NCBI RefSeq assembly: GCF_000346465.2
Contig: NC_034016.1
Span: 7,781,001-7,845,000 of the forward strand
Direction of reading: 5' to 3'
Length of the DNA: 64,000 nt
From: Prunus persica
Lineage: Eukaryota; Streptophyta; Magnoliopsida; Rosales; Rosaceae
Shown: positions 1 to 12,800 of the stretch, in pieces
How the letters are laid out: each line of letters begins with the position of its first letter
How positions within the stretch are numbered: position 1 is the stretch's first letter
The notes under the pieces: generated by a model
What the model was told of the DNA's origin: nothing
Seen by the model: the letters and a program-made list of their open reading frames with translations, nothing else
Database searches by the model: none
Made by a program: the position numbers and the translations under genes

Positions 1-3000
1 CAATTTCATGGACCAATCGATGTCGGATTAAGTCCACATGTTGTGGAACATCATAATGTTGTGGGAGGAGTCATTTGGTGAGTTTTGGGCGAAATCCAAT
101 GGCTAAAATTATGCAATACACCAGTCACTCCATTTCCGAACGAACTATGCACGAACCGGAATTGTCCGATTTCATGGACGAATCTATATCGAATTGAGTC
201 CAAAGATTGGGGAACATCATAATATTGTGGGAGGAGTCCTTTGGTGGGTTTTGAGTGAAATCCTGTCTCTAAAACTATACAATACACCAATCGGTCCATT
301 TTAGAACGAACTTCATACGAACCTTAATTATCCGATTTCATGGACCAATCGATATGGGATTGAGTCCAAAACTTGGGGAACATCATAATATTGTGGGAGG
401 AGTCATTTGACGGGTTTTGAGTGAAATTCAATGGTAAAAACTATGCAATACACCAACATCTCCATTTCATAACGAACTTCGTACAAACCTAAATTGTCCG
501 ATTTCAAGGACCAATAGATATCGGATTGATTCCAAAACTTGGGGAACACCATAATATGGTGGGAGGTATCATTTGTTGTGTTTTGAATGAAATCCAATGG
601 TAAAAAATATGCAATACACCAACCACTCCATTTCAGAACGAACCTCATACGAACCTGAATAGTCCAATTTTTTGAACCAATCGATTTCGGATTAAGTCCA
701 AAACTTGGGGAACATCATAATATGGTGGGAGGAGTCATATGGTGAGTTTTGAGATAAATCCAATGGCTAAAACTATGCAATACGCCAACCACTCTATTAC
801 AGAATGAACTTCTTACGAACTTGAATTGTCCAATTTCAAAGACCAATCGATATCGGATTGCTGCCAAAACTTAGCGAACATCGTACTGTTGTGGGAGGAG
901 TAATTTTGTGTGTCTTAAGTGAATTCCAATGGCTAAAACTATGCAATACACCAACCACTCCATTTCATAACGAACTTCGCACGAACCTGAACTGTCCAAT
1001 TTCATGGACCAATAGATATCGGATTGAGTCCAAAACTTGGGAAACATCATAATGTTGTGGGAGGAGTCATTTTGTAAGTTTTCAGAGAAATCCAATGGCT
1101 AAAACTGTGCAATACACCAACCACTCCATTTCAGAACGAACTTCGTACGAACCTGAATTGTCCGATTTCATGGACCAATCGATATCGGTTTGAGTCCAAA
1201 ACTTGGGGAAAATCATAATATTGTGGCAGTAGCAATTTGTGGGGTTTTGAGTGAAATCAAATCTCTAGAACTATACAATACACCAACCACTCCATTTCAG
1301 AACGAACTTCGTACGAACCTGAATTGTCCAATTTCATGGACCATTCGATATCGGATTGAGTGCAAAACTTCGAGAATATCTTAATGTTGTGGAAGGAGTC
1401 ATTTGGTGAGTTTTGAGCGTAATCCAATGTCTAAAATTATGCAATACACCATCCACTCCCTTTCATAACGAACTTCGTACGAACTGAATTATCCGATTTC
1501 GTGGACCAATCGATATCGGATTGAGTACAAAACTTGGGGAACAACATCATATTGTGGGAGAAGTCATTTGGTGGGTTTCGAGTGAAATCCAATATCTAGA
1601 ACGATATAATACACAGACCACTCCATTTCAAAACGAACTTCGTACGAACTTGAATTGTCCGATTTCATGGACCAATAGATATCGGATTGAGTCCAAAACT
1701 TGGGGAAAATCATAATATTGTGGCAGTAGTAATTTGTTGGGTTTTGAGTGAAATCAAATCTCTAGAACTATACAATACACCAACCACTCCATTTCAGAAC
1801 GAACTTCGTACGAACCTGAATTGTCCAATTTCATGGACCAATCGATATCGAATTGAGTCCAAAACTTGGGAAAAAATATAATATTGTGGCAGGAGTCATT
1901 TGGTGGGTTTTGAGTGAAATCCAATCCCTAGAACTATACAATACACCAACCACTCCATTTTAGAACAAACTTCGTACGAACCTGAATTGTCAAATTTCAT
2001 GGACCAATTGAGATCGAATTGAGTCCAACACCTGGGAAACGTCATAATATTGTGGTAGAAGTCATTTGGTGGGTTTTGAGTGAAATCCAATCCCCAGAAC
2101 TACACAATACACCAACCACTCCATTTCAGAACGAACTTCATACGAACCTGAATTGTCCAATTTCATGGACCAATCGATGTCGGATTGAATTCAAAACTTA
2201 GGGGACATCATAATGTTGTGGGAGGAGTCATTTGGTGAGTTTTGTGCGAAATCCAGTGGCTAAAATTATGCAATACACCAACCACTCCATTTCAGAACGA
2301 ACTTCGGGAACATTGTGGGAGGAGTCATTTGGTGGGGTTTGAGTGAAATCCAATCTCTTGAACTATGCAATACACAGACCACTCCATTTCAAAACGAACT
2401 TCGTACGAACCTGAATTGTCCAATTTCACGGACCAATCGATGTGGGATTGAGTCCAAAACTTGGGGAACATCAAAATATGTTGCGAGGAGTCATTTCGTG
2501 GGTTTTTAGTGAAATCCAATCACTAGAACTATGCAATACACCAACCACTCCATTTCACAATGAACTTCGTTCCAACCTGAATTGTCCGATTTCATGGACC
2601 AATCAATTTCATGGATTGAGTCCAAAGCCTGGGGAACATCATAATATGATGGGTGGAGTCATTTGGTGGGTTTTTAGTGAAATCCAATCTCGAGAACTAT
2701 ACAATACACCAATCACCCTATTTGATAACGAACTTCGTAGGAACCTAAATTATCCAATTTCGTGGACCAATCGATATGGGATGGAGTCCAAAACTTGGGG
2801 AACATCAAAATATGTTGCGAGGAGTCATTTCGTGGGTTTTTAGTGAAATCCAATCACTAGAACTGTGCAATACACCACCCACACCATTTCACCACGAACT
2901 TCGTTCCAACCTGAATTGTCCGATTTCATGGATCAATCGATAACGAATTGAGTCCACTACTTGGGGAACGTCATAATATTGTGGGAGGAGCCACTTGGTA

Positions 3001-5673
3001 GGTTCTGAGTGAAATCCAATCCCTAGAACTATACAATACACCAACCACTCAAGTTCAGAACGAACCTCGTGCGAACCTGAATTGTCCAATTTCATGGACC
3101 AATCGATATTGGATTAAGTCCAAAACTTGGGGAACATCATAATATTGTGGGAGGAGTCATTTGGCGGGTTTTGAGTGAAATCCAATCTCTAGAACTATAA
3201 AATACACCAACCACTCCATTTCAGAACAAACTTCGTACGAACATAAATTTTCCAATTTCGTCGACCAATCGATATCGGATTGAGTCCAAAACTTGGGGAA
3301 CATCATCATATCATGGGAGAAGTCATTTGGTGGGTTTTGAGTGAAATCAAATCTCTAGACATAAACATTACACCAACCACTCCATTTCAGAACGAAACTT
3401 CGTACGAACCTAAATTGTCCGATTTCATGCACCAATCGATATCGAATCGAGTCAAAAACTTGGGGAACACCAAAATCTCGCAGGAGGAGTCATTTGGTGG
3501 GTTCTGAGTGAAATCCAATCTCTAGAACTATACAATACACCAACCACTCCATTTCAGAACGAACTTCGTACGAACTTGAATTGTCCGATTTCATCGACCA
3601 ATAGATATCGGATTGAGTCCAAAACTTAGGGAACATTGTAATATTGTGGGAGGAGTCATTTGGTGGTTTTTGAGTAAAATCCAATTGCCAAAACTATTCA
3701 ATGCACCAACCACTCCATTTCAGAACGAACCTCGTACGAACCTGAATTGTCCAATTTCATGGACCAATTGATATCGGATTGAGTCCAGTACTTGGGGATC
3801 ATCATAATGTTTTAGGAGGAGTCATTTGGTGGGTTCTGAGTGAAATACAATCCTAAGAACTATACAATACACCAACCACTCCATTTCAAAACGAACGTCA
3901 TACGAACCTGAATTGTCCGATGTCATGGGCCAATCGATATCAAATGGACCCGAAAACATGGGGAACGTCGTAATATTGTGGGAGGAGCCATTTGGTGTGT
4001 TTTGAGTGAAATCGATTCGCTAGAACTATGCAATACACCAACCACTCCATTTCACAACGAACTTCTTTCCAACCTGAATTGTCTGATTTCATGGACCAAT
4101 CGATAATGGATTGAGTCCAAAACTTGGGGAATATCATAATGTTGTAGGAGGAGTCATTCGGTGAGTTTTGAGTGAAATCCAATGGCAAAAACCATGCAAT
4201 ACACCAACCACTCCATTTTAGAACGAACTTCGTACAAACCTGAATTGTCCGATTTAATGGACCAGTCGTTATCGAGTTGAGTCCAAAACTTGGGGAACAT
4301 CATAATATGGTGGGAGGTGTCATTAGGCGAGTTTTGTGTGAAATCCAATGGGTAAAACTATGCAATACACTAACCACTCCATTTCATAATGAACTTCGTA
4401 CGGACCTGAATTATCCAATTTCATGGACCAATCGATATCGGATTGAGTCCAAAACTTGGGGAACATCAAAAAATAGTAGGAGGAGTCATTTGGTTGTTAG
4501 TGAAATCCAATCTCTATACCTATGCAATACAGCAATCACTCCATTTCAGAAAGAACTTCGTACGAACCTTAATTGTCCAATTTCATGGACCAATCAATAT
4601 CGGATTGAGTCCCAAACTTGTTGAACATCATAATGTTGTGGGAGGAGTCATTTGGTGAGTTTTGAGTGGAATCCAATTGCCAAAACTATGCAATACACCG
4701 CCACTCCATTAGGGAACGAACTTCGTACGAACATGAATTGTCCAATTTCATAGACCAATCGATATCGGATTGAGTCCAAAACTTGGGCAACATCATAATA
4801 TTGTGGGAGGAGTCATTTGGTGGGTTTTGAGAGAAATCCAATCTCTAGAACTGTGCAATACACTAACCACTCCATTTCAGAACGAACTTCATACTAACTT
4901 GAATTGTCCAATTTAATGGACCAATCGATATCGAATTGAGTCCAAAACTTGGGGAACATGATAATGTCATGTGAGGAGTCATTTGGTTTGTTTTGAGTGA
5001 AATCCAATCTCTAGAAATATGCAATACATCAACAACTCCATTTCAAAACGAACTTAGTACGAGCCTGAATTGTCTAATTTGATGGATCAATGGATATCGG
5101 ATTGAGTCCAAAACTTGGGGAACATCATAATATTGTGGCAGGAGTCATTTGGTGGGTTTTGAGTGAAATCCAATGCCTAAAACTATGCAATACACCCACC
5201 ACTCCATTCCATAACGAACTTCATACGAACTTGAATTGTCTAATTTCATGGACAAATCGAGATCAGATTGAGTCCAAAACTTGGGGAACATCAAAATATT
5301 GTGGGAGGAGTCATTTGGTGGGTTATGAGAGAAATTCAATCTCTAGAACTATAAAATACACCAACCACTCCATTTCAAAACAAACTTCGTACGAACCTGA
5401 ATTGTCCAGTTTCATATATCAATTGATATCGGATTGAGTCCAAAACGTGGGGAACATCATAATATATGGAGGAGTCATTTCGTCGGTTTCTAGAGAAATC
5501 CAATCTCTAGAACTATACAATACACCAACCACTCCATTTTAGAACGAACTTCGTACGTACCTGAATTGTCCAATTTCATGGACCAATCGATATCAGATTG
5601 AGTCCAAAACTTGGGGAACATAAACATTTGTGGGAGGAGTCATTTTATGAGTTTTGAGTGAAATCCAATTGCC
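1..5673 (+). repeat. 166-bp satellite array, segment 1
   Basis: Head-to-tail monomers of 166 bp. Numbering the monomer from the C of CGATATCG, recognisable blocks are CGATATCGGATTGAGTCC (1-18), CTTGGGGAACATCATAAT (about 23-40), GTGGGAGGAGTCATTTGG (about 44-61), TTTTGAGTGAAATCCAAT (66-83), CAATACACCAACCACTCC (97-114), TTCGTACGAA (129-138) and CAATTTCATGGACCAAT (150-166). Copies differ by scattered substitutions and small indels. Some are shortened: near 2308-2316 the sequence jumps from the ACTTCG block straight into a GGAACAT block. It is not protein coding, because 166 is not divisible by three, so every open frame changes frame at each monomer boundary. Abundance, length and lack of genes are typical of plant centromeric satellites; the centromere assignment is an inference. 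Confidence 0.95.
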
Positions 5674-6470
5674 TAGTCAACCTATGGTTATCAACCCCAT
5701 GAATGATTCACCAGCCTTGGAATCCACCACTAGTTTTCCTATCCAAGTTATGAATGCATAAAAATTGACTCCAGCTTCATCAACAATAGATTATCGCATA
5801 CAATCCTATGGTGTCTTGGTGCAGGATGCATAATTCTCCTAACGCATGTGATTGTGCATGGTATCTACACAACACGTGATCTCTAATAATGCAACCTAAG
5901 CATGGTATCTACTTAGAATAAAGTATACAAGAGTCATTAAGCTCCTTGAGAATATGATAATCACACAAGTCCTAGAACATGGTATCTGTCCTAGTCAACC
6001 TATGGTTATTAACCCCTTGAATGATTCTTAGGCCATTCATGTGTTGCTTGTGAAAGGAGAGTAGAATTGGTGAATCTAAACCCCTTCCCAACCTGTGCTA
6101 GATGCATGAAATCTTAGTTAGCTACTCCAAGAAAACATACATCCAGCACATAATAAACTGGAAATTAACAACTTAATAATAAAAGCAAGGAAATCAATTA
6201 ACTATAAAATCATCCATAACATTGAATATTCATGACTAGGGCTTCATCCTAAGCCCTAACTAAATGGATTAGTTAGACAAAAGTATGAATACAGAAAATG
6301 AGAAATACATAGATAGGATAAAGAGAGGGGAAGAACTAGATGACAGCAATGTAGTTCCCAGGACAGCTCCAAGCTCTCTTCTCTCTTTTTGGTGAATCTG
6401 AATGTGTGTATGAGAGTAATGGATGAAGTGAATGTGTGTGTCTACCTCCTTTGAATGAGTGTGCAGCTCT

Positions 6471-6480
6471 CTATTTATAG
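6471..6480 (-). promoter_or_regulatory. Putative LTR TATA box (family L)
   Basis: On the minus strand this reads CTATAAATAG, a good plant TATA box, followed by a CAGCTGC-containing, CA-rich leader-like stretch. It lies about 600 bp from the TGATAAG terminus, where a U3 promoter would be expected. The same position is degraded in the other copies (AATAAATGG near 17441 on the plus strand; ATTTATTAAG near 32093). This motif and the TGATAAG start are why I read the family L sense strand as minus for this copy. Confidence 0.5.
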
Positions 6481-6535
6481 AGTGCAATTTCTTCCTCCCT
6501 TTTGGCTGGTGAAGCACACCTCTCTTAGCTGCTCC

Positions 6536-6614
6536 CAACTGCTCTAGTTGCCCATACATGCCAACTGCTCCAGCTGCCCATACTTGCCAACTGCTCCAGC
6601 AGCCCAATACATGC
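6536..6614 (-). repeat. 26-27 bp minisatellite, 3 units, in family L LTR
   Basis: Three consecutive units starting CAACTGCTC and ending CATGC or CTTGC (6536-6561, 6562-6587, 6588-6614). The same array has three 27-bp units at 17302-17382 and four at 32157-32264, so it is a length-variable tandem repeat inside the LTR. Confidence 0.85.
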
Positions 6615-7080
6615 TTTGGTTGACTTTTGTTCATCTTTCTGAGGTCGCATGCTGATTTGTCTCCCATATGTGGCTGCTCTAATGTGATAGCACATTGCTC
6701 TAGGGATGTAGCCACATTAACTGTGGTGGTAGCCAACATGACATTTCTGTAAACTTGGTTCAGTCATTATAATAGACACCCATTGGAACAATTTCTATCA
6801 AGGATGTCTCCTCATCCAACCTGTGTAAGTTGTTGAAATGCGGCCTGCAAAATGACCTACGAAACTGGACTGACAAGGAATGTGGCTCAAATTGGTTTTG
6901 TCTTTAAGCTCATATTCCTCTTGTGCCAATCAGCCTTTAACATGCATGAATTGTATCAAATGTCATCCCCTTGCTGTCTTAACCTACAAAACACACAAAC
7001 ATAGGTAAGAGACTCAAAATAACTAAACAACATTACTAAGCAAAGAAGGCATGCAAATGTGTGAAATTATGACCTTATCA

Positions 7081-7117
7081 ATGAGGAGTCATTTAGCAGG
7101 TTTTAAGTGAAATCCAA
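7081..7117 (+). repeat. 37-bp satellite sliver between two insertions
   Basis: Only the GAGGAGTCATTT to AAATCCAA part of a monomer remains between the family L end at 7080 and the solo LTR at 7118. Its last five bases (7113-7117, TCCAA) are the left target-site duplication of that LTR. Confidence 0.85.
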
Positions 7118-9873
7118 TGACAGGACCCGCCCCGGAATTCCCAGAAACCGGAGCGAATCTCATCTCGTTACCGACATCTCCCCGATGCCGGGCCCACTTA
7201 CTAAGGATCGGGACTTTCTACCAAAATTTTGGCAGAGCCTCCCCTGTAAATTGAACATTTCCCCAAAAATTCAACCTGCTCAAAATTCACAGTTTAAGGT
7301 ACCCAACTAGCAGCATGCTTTAAAGCAAATAAACAGTTTAAAACAAAGGCCTCCGGCCTCAAAGATCAAACCCTAGCAAGGGCGATAACAGAGTATATCT
7401 AAAGAATTCAAATACAACAAAAACAAAGTTCAAGGGAAACAAAAAGAAGGAGTTCTACGAAGGCTCAAGGCTCGTAAGCACACGATCCGGCTCAGCTGCG
7501 GAGCTCAGTCAACTACTGGCTGGGGGCGCAAAACAGAAAAATGTGAGTGGACAAAAATAAAGCTCAGTTCAGTGTAAACCAACATAATATAACCCCATTG
7601 TTTAATAAACCAGTGCAAGAAATCCAAATGCATCCCAAACCATCATAATCAAATTAATATTTATATATGTCAAAACCAAACCAATACCGGATGCCAAGTC
7701 CGAAATCCAAACAGAACACTAAACAAACCCACAAATTAAAATATTATAAGTTCCAAACCAAACTCTTGAAAGCGTACCCATTGGCACGACCGACAAGGAA
7801 GTATCCTCACCGAAAAAAAAACAAGAATGAATGAATAGTTAAATATATACGTAAATATATAAATAATAAAACAGATATATATATATAATATAAATATGAC
7901 CAATACCTAGTTGTACCGGGGAAACAATCCAACCGGGGGATTGTTTGACTAGTTCCCATGGCAGAGTCCTCATGGAGAGTCCTCAATTCACCATGTAACT
8001 AGGGAACGTGCCGTCCAATTGGGGGACTAACTCTCAGCCAGCACGTATAGCCGATACCCTCAAAACTCGTACGTCTGTGACCTGTCCTACGCGCGCGGAC
8101 TACCCAATCAAGGGTCTACAGCAACATCCCGTCAAGGATGCCCCGGGCTCCGACATTTCCAAGTATCTCAAGTTTCAAAACTTGGGAGGTACATAGGGTA
8201 GTGCTTATAGCACTCCAAACTGACATTCTATACTCATCACTTTCCACAATCTCATCTCAATAACCCAAGTACCCCACACATAGCCAAACATATATAGAAA
8301 TTCTCATAATCCATATATACATACTCAAGATACTCAATATGTCAAAACCCAAATTATATTACCAATACTTTATGAAAATCAAGAATTCAACTATTAAATA
8401 TAACATGCATTTCAATAACTATTTAATTCATATGCATAAAATTCTCATTATAAAACCATGCTTATAAGTTGAAAACAAAAGTCCACTCACAAGTAGTCCC
8501 ACACTGCCCAACCCTGAGAGGGTCCAGCCTACTGCGTATGCGTGGTTGGAGTACCTATTTCAAAATATAAATACGGGATTAATACAAAGTGTTTCGAATG
8601 AGCACTTGAATTAAAATCCTAATTTCCCGGGTTTCTAGCGAGTGTACTAGGAACGGAACAAACTGGAAGTTCCTAAGAGTCCCACAAGGTTTAAGACACA
8701 AGTCCCGTAAGTTTGGTCCAAAAAGGACGGTTAGATCGCTCACGATCGAACAGTTATCGAAAAATCTTCAAACTTTAAATTATTGAATCGGAACATCCGG
8801 GGCTCCGATTCATGATCCGTGAAATCCTACTCGTTCCTAGGAAAGTCTAGAGTAACATAAATTGGAATGGAGTCGATCCAACGGTCCGAACCTATCGAAC
8901 CCGGATAACGCATAAGATGCGAAAATCCGTTCGATAGTCCTACGATGTCTGAATTGAGATCCGTAAAATCCTACGCACTCGTGACAACCAGGAGATCGCA
9001 TTGGGATAATAATGCACGTTTGCTACAGTTCCCACGCGCCGCCACACGCGCTGGCAGCGCGTGGGTGTCCAAAGCGATAACCCTTCGTCAGAAAAACTCA
9101 ACACCTCGGCTCAAGACTTCTACCCTAGGTACAACACCCTATTTGGAGTCACTTTTGTTCTTGGGCCTACACCAAAAAGTGACCGGAAGTGGCCGGAATC
9201 GGAGACCCAAAACCGGCCGAAACCTAAGTTGGAATTCAATTGACCTAAGCTCAAAATTAACGAAATCCTACCCAACCATCAGCTAGAGCATGGAAAATAC
9301 GTAGAAAACTATACCTTACTCGTCCAATTTGGTGGAGAAATGAGAGAGAACATGATGCCGAAAGTTGGGTAAAAATCTGTCAAAACCGCTACGTTTCGTG
9401 GCTGTTTCCGGCGACCATGACGGCGGATCGAGGTGGTGGTGGGGTGGAATGGAAAGTAGGAAGTGTGGTGGTTCCAACGGAACCGGTGACGCCCCAAGTG
9501 GGGGTGTGTGGTGGCGGTGGCGACGACCGCAAGGGAGGGGGAGGGATTTTCTGGTTTCGCAGGAGAGAGAGAGAGGGAGAGAGAGAGAAAGAGAAATCTG
9601 GTTCTAAAAAAAACAACTTCGAAATATTTACAGTTTTGCCATTGTCGATGTTTTGATCGTAACTTCTTCGTTACAACTCCGAATCGAGCCCACTACGTGT
9701 CTACGGACTCAACTCAATACGATCTACCCAAAAATACCAGCCACTGCCCCAAACTCTGTCCGGGTAATAAAATGACTAAAATACCCCTACCCCAAGGGTA
9801 AATCCGTAAATTTGAAAATTAATTAACTTGAGAAATTTAATTTAGGAATTTAGTTTAGAGTCGGGGTGTTACA
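7118..9873 (-). mobile_element. Solo LTR, Ty3/gypsy Tekay-type
   Basis: Begins TGACAGGACCC and ends GGTGTTACA, so the element's sense strand is minus (TGTAACACC...GGGTCCTGTCA). It is flanked by a perfect 5-bp duplication TCCAA at 7113-7117 and 9874-9878, and the satellite resumes as if uninterrupted. With no gag or pol inside 2756 bp, this is a solo LTR left by LTR-LTR recombination. It is related to the LTRs at 28765-31440, 46233-48777 and 53456-56337, sharing the terminal motifs, the GTGAGTGGAC / GTCCACTCAC inverted pair (7543-7552 and 8481-8490) and a GA/CT-rich tract. Tekay assignment rests on the gag attached to the copy at 46233. Open frames in the GA-rich part are low-complexity artefacts. 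Confidence 0.88.
9562..9595 (-). repeat. (GA)n tract in solo LTR
   Basis: Nearly pure GA dinucleotide run; CT-rich on the element's sense strand. A tract at the same relative place occurs in the other three related LTRs (about 31136-31171, 46509-46533 and 56011-56075), so it is a conserved part of the LTR rather than a chance microsatellite. Confidence 0.8.
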
Positions 9874-12800
9874 TCCAATCTCTAGAACAATGCAGTACAC
9901 CAATCACTCCATTTCAAAATGAACTTCGTACGAACCTAAATTGTCCAATTTCATAGACCAATCGATACGGGATTGAGTCCAGAACATGGGGTGTTACGTT
10001 GTGGGAGTAGTCATTTTGGGGGTTTTGAGTGAAATCTAATGGCTAAAACAATGCAATACACCAGCCACTATATATCATAAAGAACTTCGCATGAACCTTC
10101 ATTGTCCAATTTTATGGACCAATCGATATCGGATTGAGTCCAAAACTTGGGGAACATCATAATGTTATGCAAGGAGTCATTTTGTGAGTTTTGAGTGAAA
10201 TCCAATGGCTAAAACAATACAATACACCAACCACTACATTTCAAAACGAACTTCGAACGAACCTGAATTGTCAGATTTCATGGACCAATTGGTATCGGAT
10301 TGAGTCCAAAACCTGTGGAACATCGTAATATGGTGGGAGGAGTCATTTGGTGAGTTTTGAGTGAAATCCAATGGTTAAAACTATGCAATACACCAACCAC
10401 TCCATTTCATAACGAACGTCATACGAACTTTAATTGTCCAATTTCAAGAACCAATTGATATTGGATTGAGTCCAAAACTTGGGGAACATCATAATATTGT
10501 GGGAGAAGTCATTTGGTGGGTTTTGAGAAAAATCCAATAGCATAAAGTATGAAATACACCAACCACACCATTAGAGAACGAACTTCATACGAACATGAAT
10601 AGACCAATTTCTTGGACCAATCGATATCGGATTGTTACCAAAAACTTGGGGAACAACATAATATGGTGGGAGGAGTCATTTGGTGAGCGAAATCCAATGG
10701 TTGAAACTATGCAACACACCAACCACTCCATTTCAAAACGAACTCCGTACGAACCTGAATTATCCGATTTCATGGATCAACCGATATCGGATTGCGTTCA
10801 AAACTTCGGGAACATCATAATGTTGTGGGGGGAGTTATTTTGTGTGTTTTGAGTGAATTTCAATGGCTAAAACAATGCAATACACCAACCACTCCATTTC
10901 AGAAGGAACTTCGTACGAACCTGAATTGTCTAATTTCATGGACCAATTGATATCGGATTGAGTCCAAAACTTGGGGAACAACATAATATGGTGGTAGGAG
11001 TCCTTTGGTGAGTTTTGAGTGAAATCCAACGGCTAAAACTATGCAATACACCCACCACTCCATTTCATAACAAACTTCGTACGAACATTAATTGTCCAAT
11101 TTCATGGACTAATCATTATCGTATTGAGTCCAAAACTTGGGGGACATCATAATATGGTGGTAGGAGTCATTTGGTGAGTTTCAAGTGAAATTCAATGGCT
11201 AAAACTATGCAATAGACCAACCACTCCATTTCATAACGAACGTCGTACGAACAATAATTGCCTAATTTCATGGACCAATCGATATCGAATTGAGTCCACA
11301 ACTTGGGGAACATCGTAATATTGTGGGAGGAGTCATTTGGTGGGTTTGGAGAGAAATCCAATCTCTAGAACTATACAATACACCAACCACTCCATTTCAG
11401 AACGAACCTCGTACGAACCTGAATTTTCCAATTTCATAGACCAATTGATATCGGATTGAGTCCTGAACTTGGGGAACATCATAATATTGTGGGAGGAGTC
11501 ATTTGGTGGGTTTTGCGAGAAATCCAATCTCTAGAACTATATACAATACACCAACCACTCCATTTCAGGATGAACTTCGTACGAACCTGAATTTTCCAAT
11601 TTCATAGACCAATCGATATCGGATTGAGTCCAAAACATGGGCAACATCATAATATTGTGGGAGGCGTCATTTGGTGGGTTTTTAGTGAAATCCAAAAGCA
11701 AAAACTGTGAAATACACCAACCACTCCATTAGAGAACGACCTTCGTACGAACAAGAATAGTCCAATTTCTTAGACCAAACGATATTGGATTGAGCCAAAA
11801 ACTTGGGGAACATCATAATATAGTGGGAGGAGTCATTTGGTTAGTTTTGAGCGAAATCCAAAGGCTAAAACTAAGCAATACACCAACCACTCCATTACAA
11901 AATAAACTTCGTACGAACTTGAATCGTCCGATTTCTTGGACCAATCGATATCCGAATGAGTCCAAAACCTAGGGAACATCATAATGTTGAATGAGGAGTC
12001 ATTTGGTAGGTTTAAAGTGAAATCCAATCTCTAGAACTATGCAATACACCAACCACTCCATTTCAAAATGAACTTCGTACGAACCTGAATTGTCCAATTT
12101 CATAGACCAATCGATACGGGATTGTGTCCAAAACAAGGGGTGTTACGTTGTGGGAGTAGTCATTTTGTGAGTTTTGAGTGAAATCCAATGGCTAAAACAA
12201 TGCAATACACAAGCCACTCCATTTCATACAGAACTTCGTACGAACCTTAATTGTCCAATTTTAAGCACCAATCGATGTCGGATTGAGTCCAAAACTTAGG
12301 GATCATCATAATATTGTGGGATGAGTCATTTGGTGGTTTTTGAGTGAAATCCAATCTCTAGAACTATTCAATACACCAACCACTAAATTTCAGAACGAAC
12401 TTCGTACGAACCAGAATTGTCCGATTTCATGGACCAATCGATATCGAATTGAGTCCAAAACTTGGGGAACATCATAATATTGTGGGAGGAGTCATTTGGT
12501 GGGTTTTGAGTGAAATCCAATCTCTAGAACTATACAATACAACAACTACTCCATTTCAGAATGAACTTCATACGAACCTGAATTGTTCAATTACATGGAA
12601 CAATCGATATCGGATTGCGTCCAAAACTTGGGGAACATCGTAATATAGTGGCAGGAGTCAATTGGTGGGGTTTGAGTGAAATCCAATCTGTAGAACTATA
12701 CAATACACCAACCACTCCAATAGGGAACGAACTTCGTACGAACATGAATAGTCCAATTTCTTAAACCAATCGATATCTGATTGTGACCAAAACTTGGGGA

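Larger units (their letters stand above)
5674..7080 (-). mobile_element. Family L LTR copy, rearranged at its left end
   Basis: Non-satellite block ending at 7080 in CTTATCA, so the minus strand begins TGATAAG like the complete copy at 28293-32783. Most of it matches that copy: the 'gccttggaatccaccac' stretch, the 'gtgattgtgcatggtatc' stretch and the 26-27 bp minisatellite. Its left end is not the family's true terminus. It starts inside the element ('tagtcaacctatgg', which occurs again near 5996) and then jumps to the 'ccttggaatcc' region, so it is truncated and internally rearranged. The satellite phase on the two sides overlaps by about 40 bp and there is no clean target-site duplication. 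It holds no retrotransposon protein; the 156-codon open frame on the minus strand has no motif I recognise and spans the minisatellite. Confidence 0.8.

Noticed and set aside
2442..2843. 133-codon open frame in the satellite, the longest in the first array
   Set aside because: It spans consecutive monomers in which a small indel happens to keep the frame. Its peptide repeats the usual satellite translation with no other features.
1..5673. CRISPR-like array, because of regularly spaced near-identical blocks
   Set aside because: Every part of the 166-bp unit is repeated, with no unique spacers, and the context is a plant retrotransposon-rich array.
6269..6739. 156-codon minus-strand open frame in the family L copy
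   Set aside because: No recognisable domain, crosses the minisatellite and presumed leader, and is not conserved as a frame in the other family L copies.
9365..9801. Glycine/arginine-rich open frames next to the GA tract
   Set aside because: Low-complexity sequence in an LTR; overlapping frames on both strands and none shared with the related LTRs.
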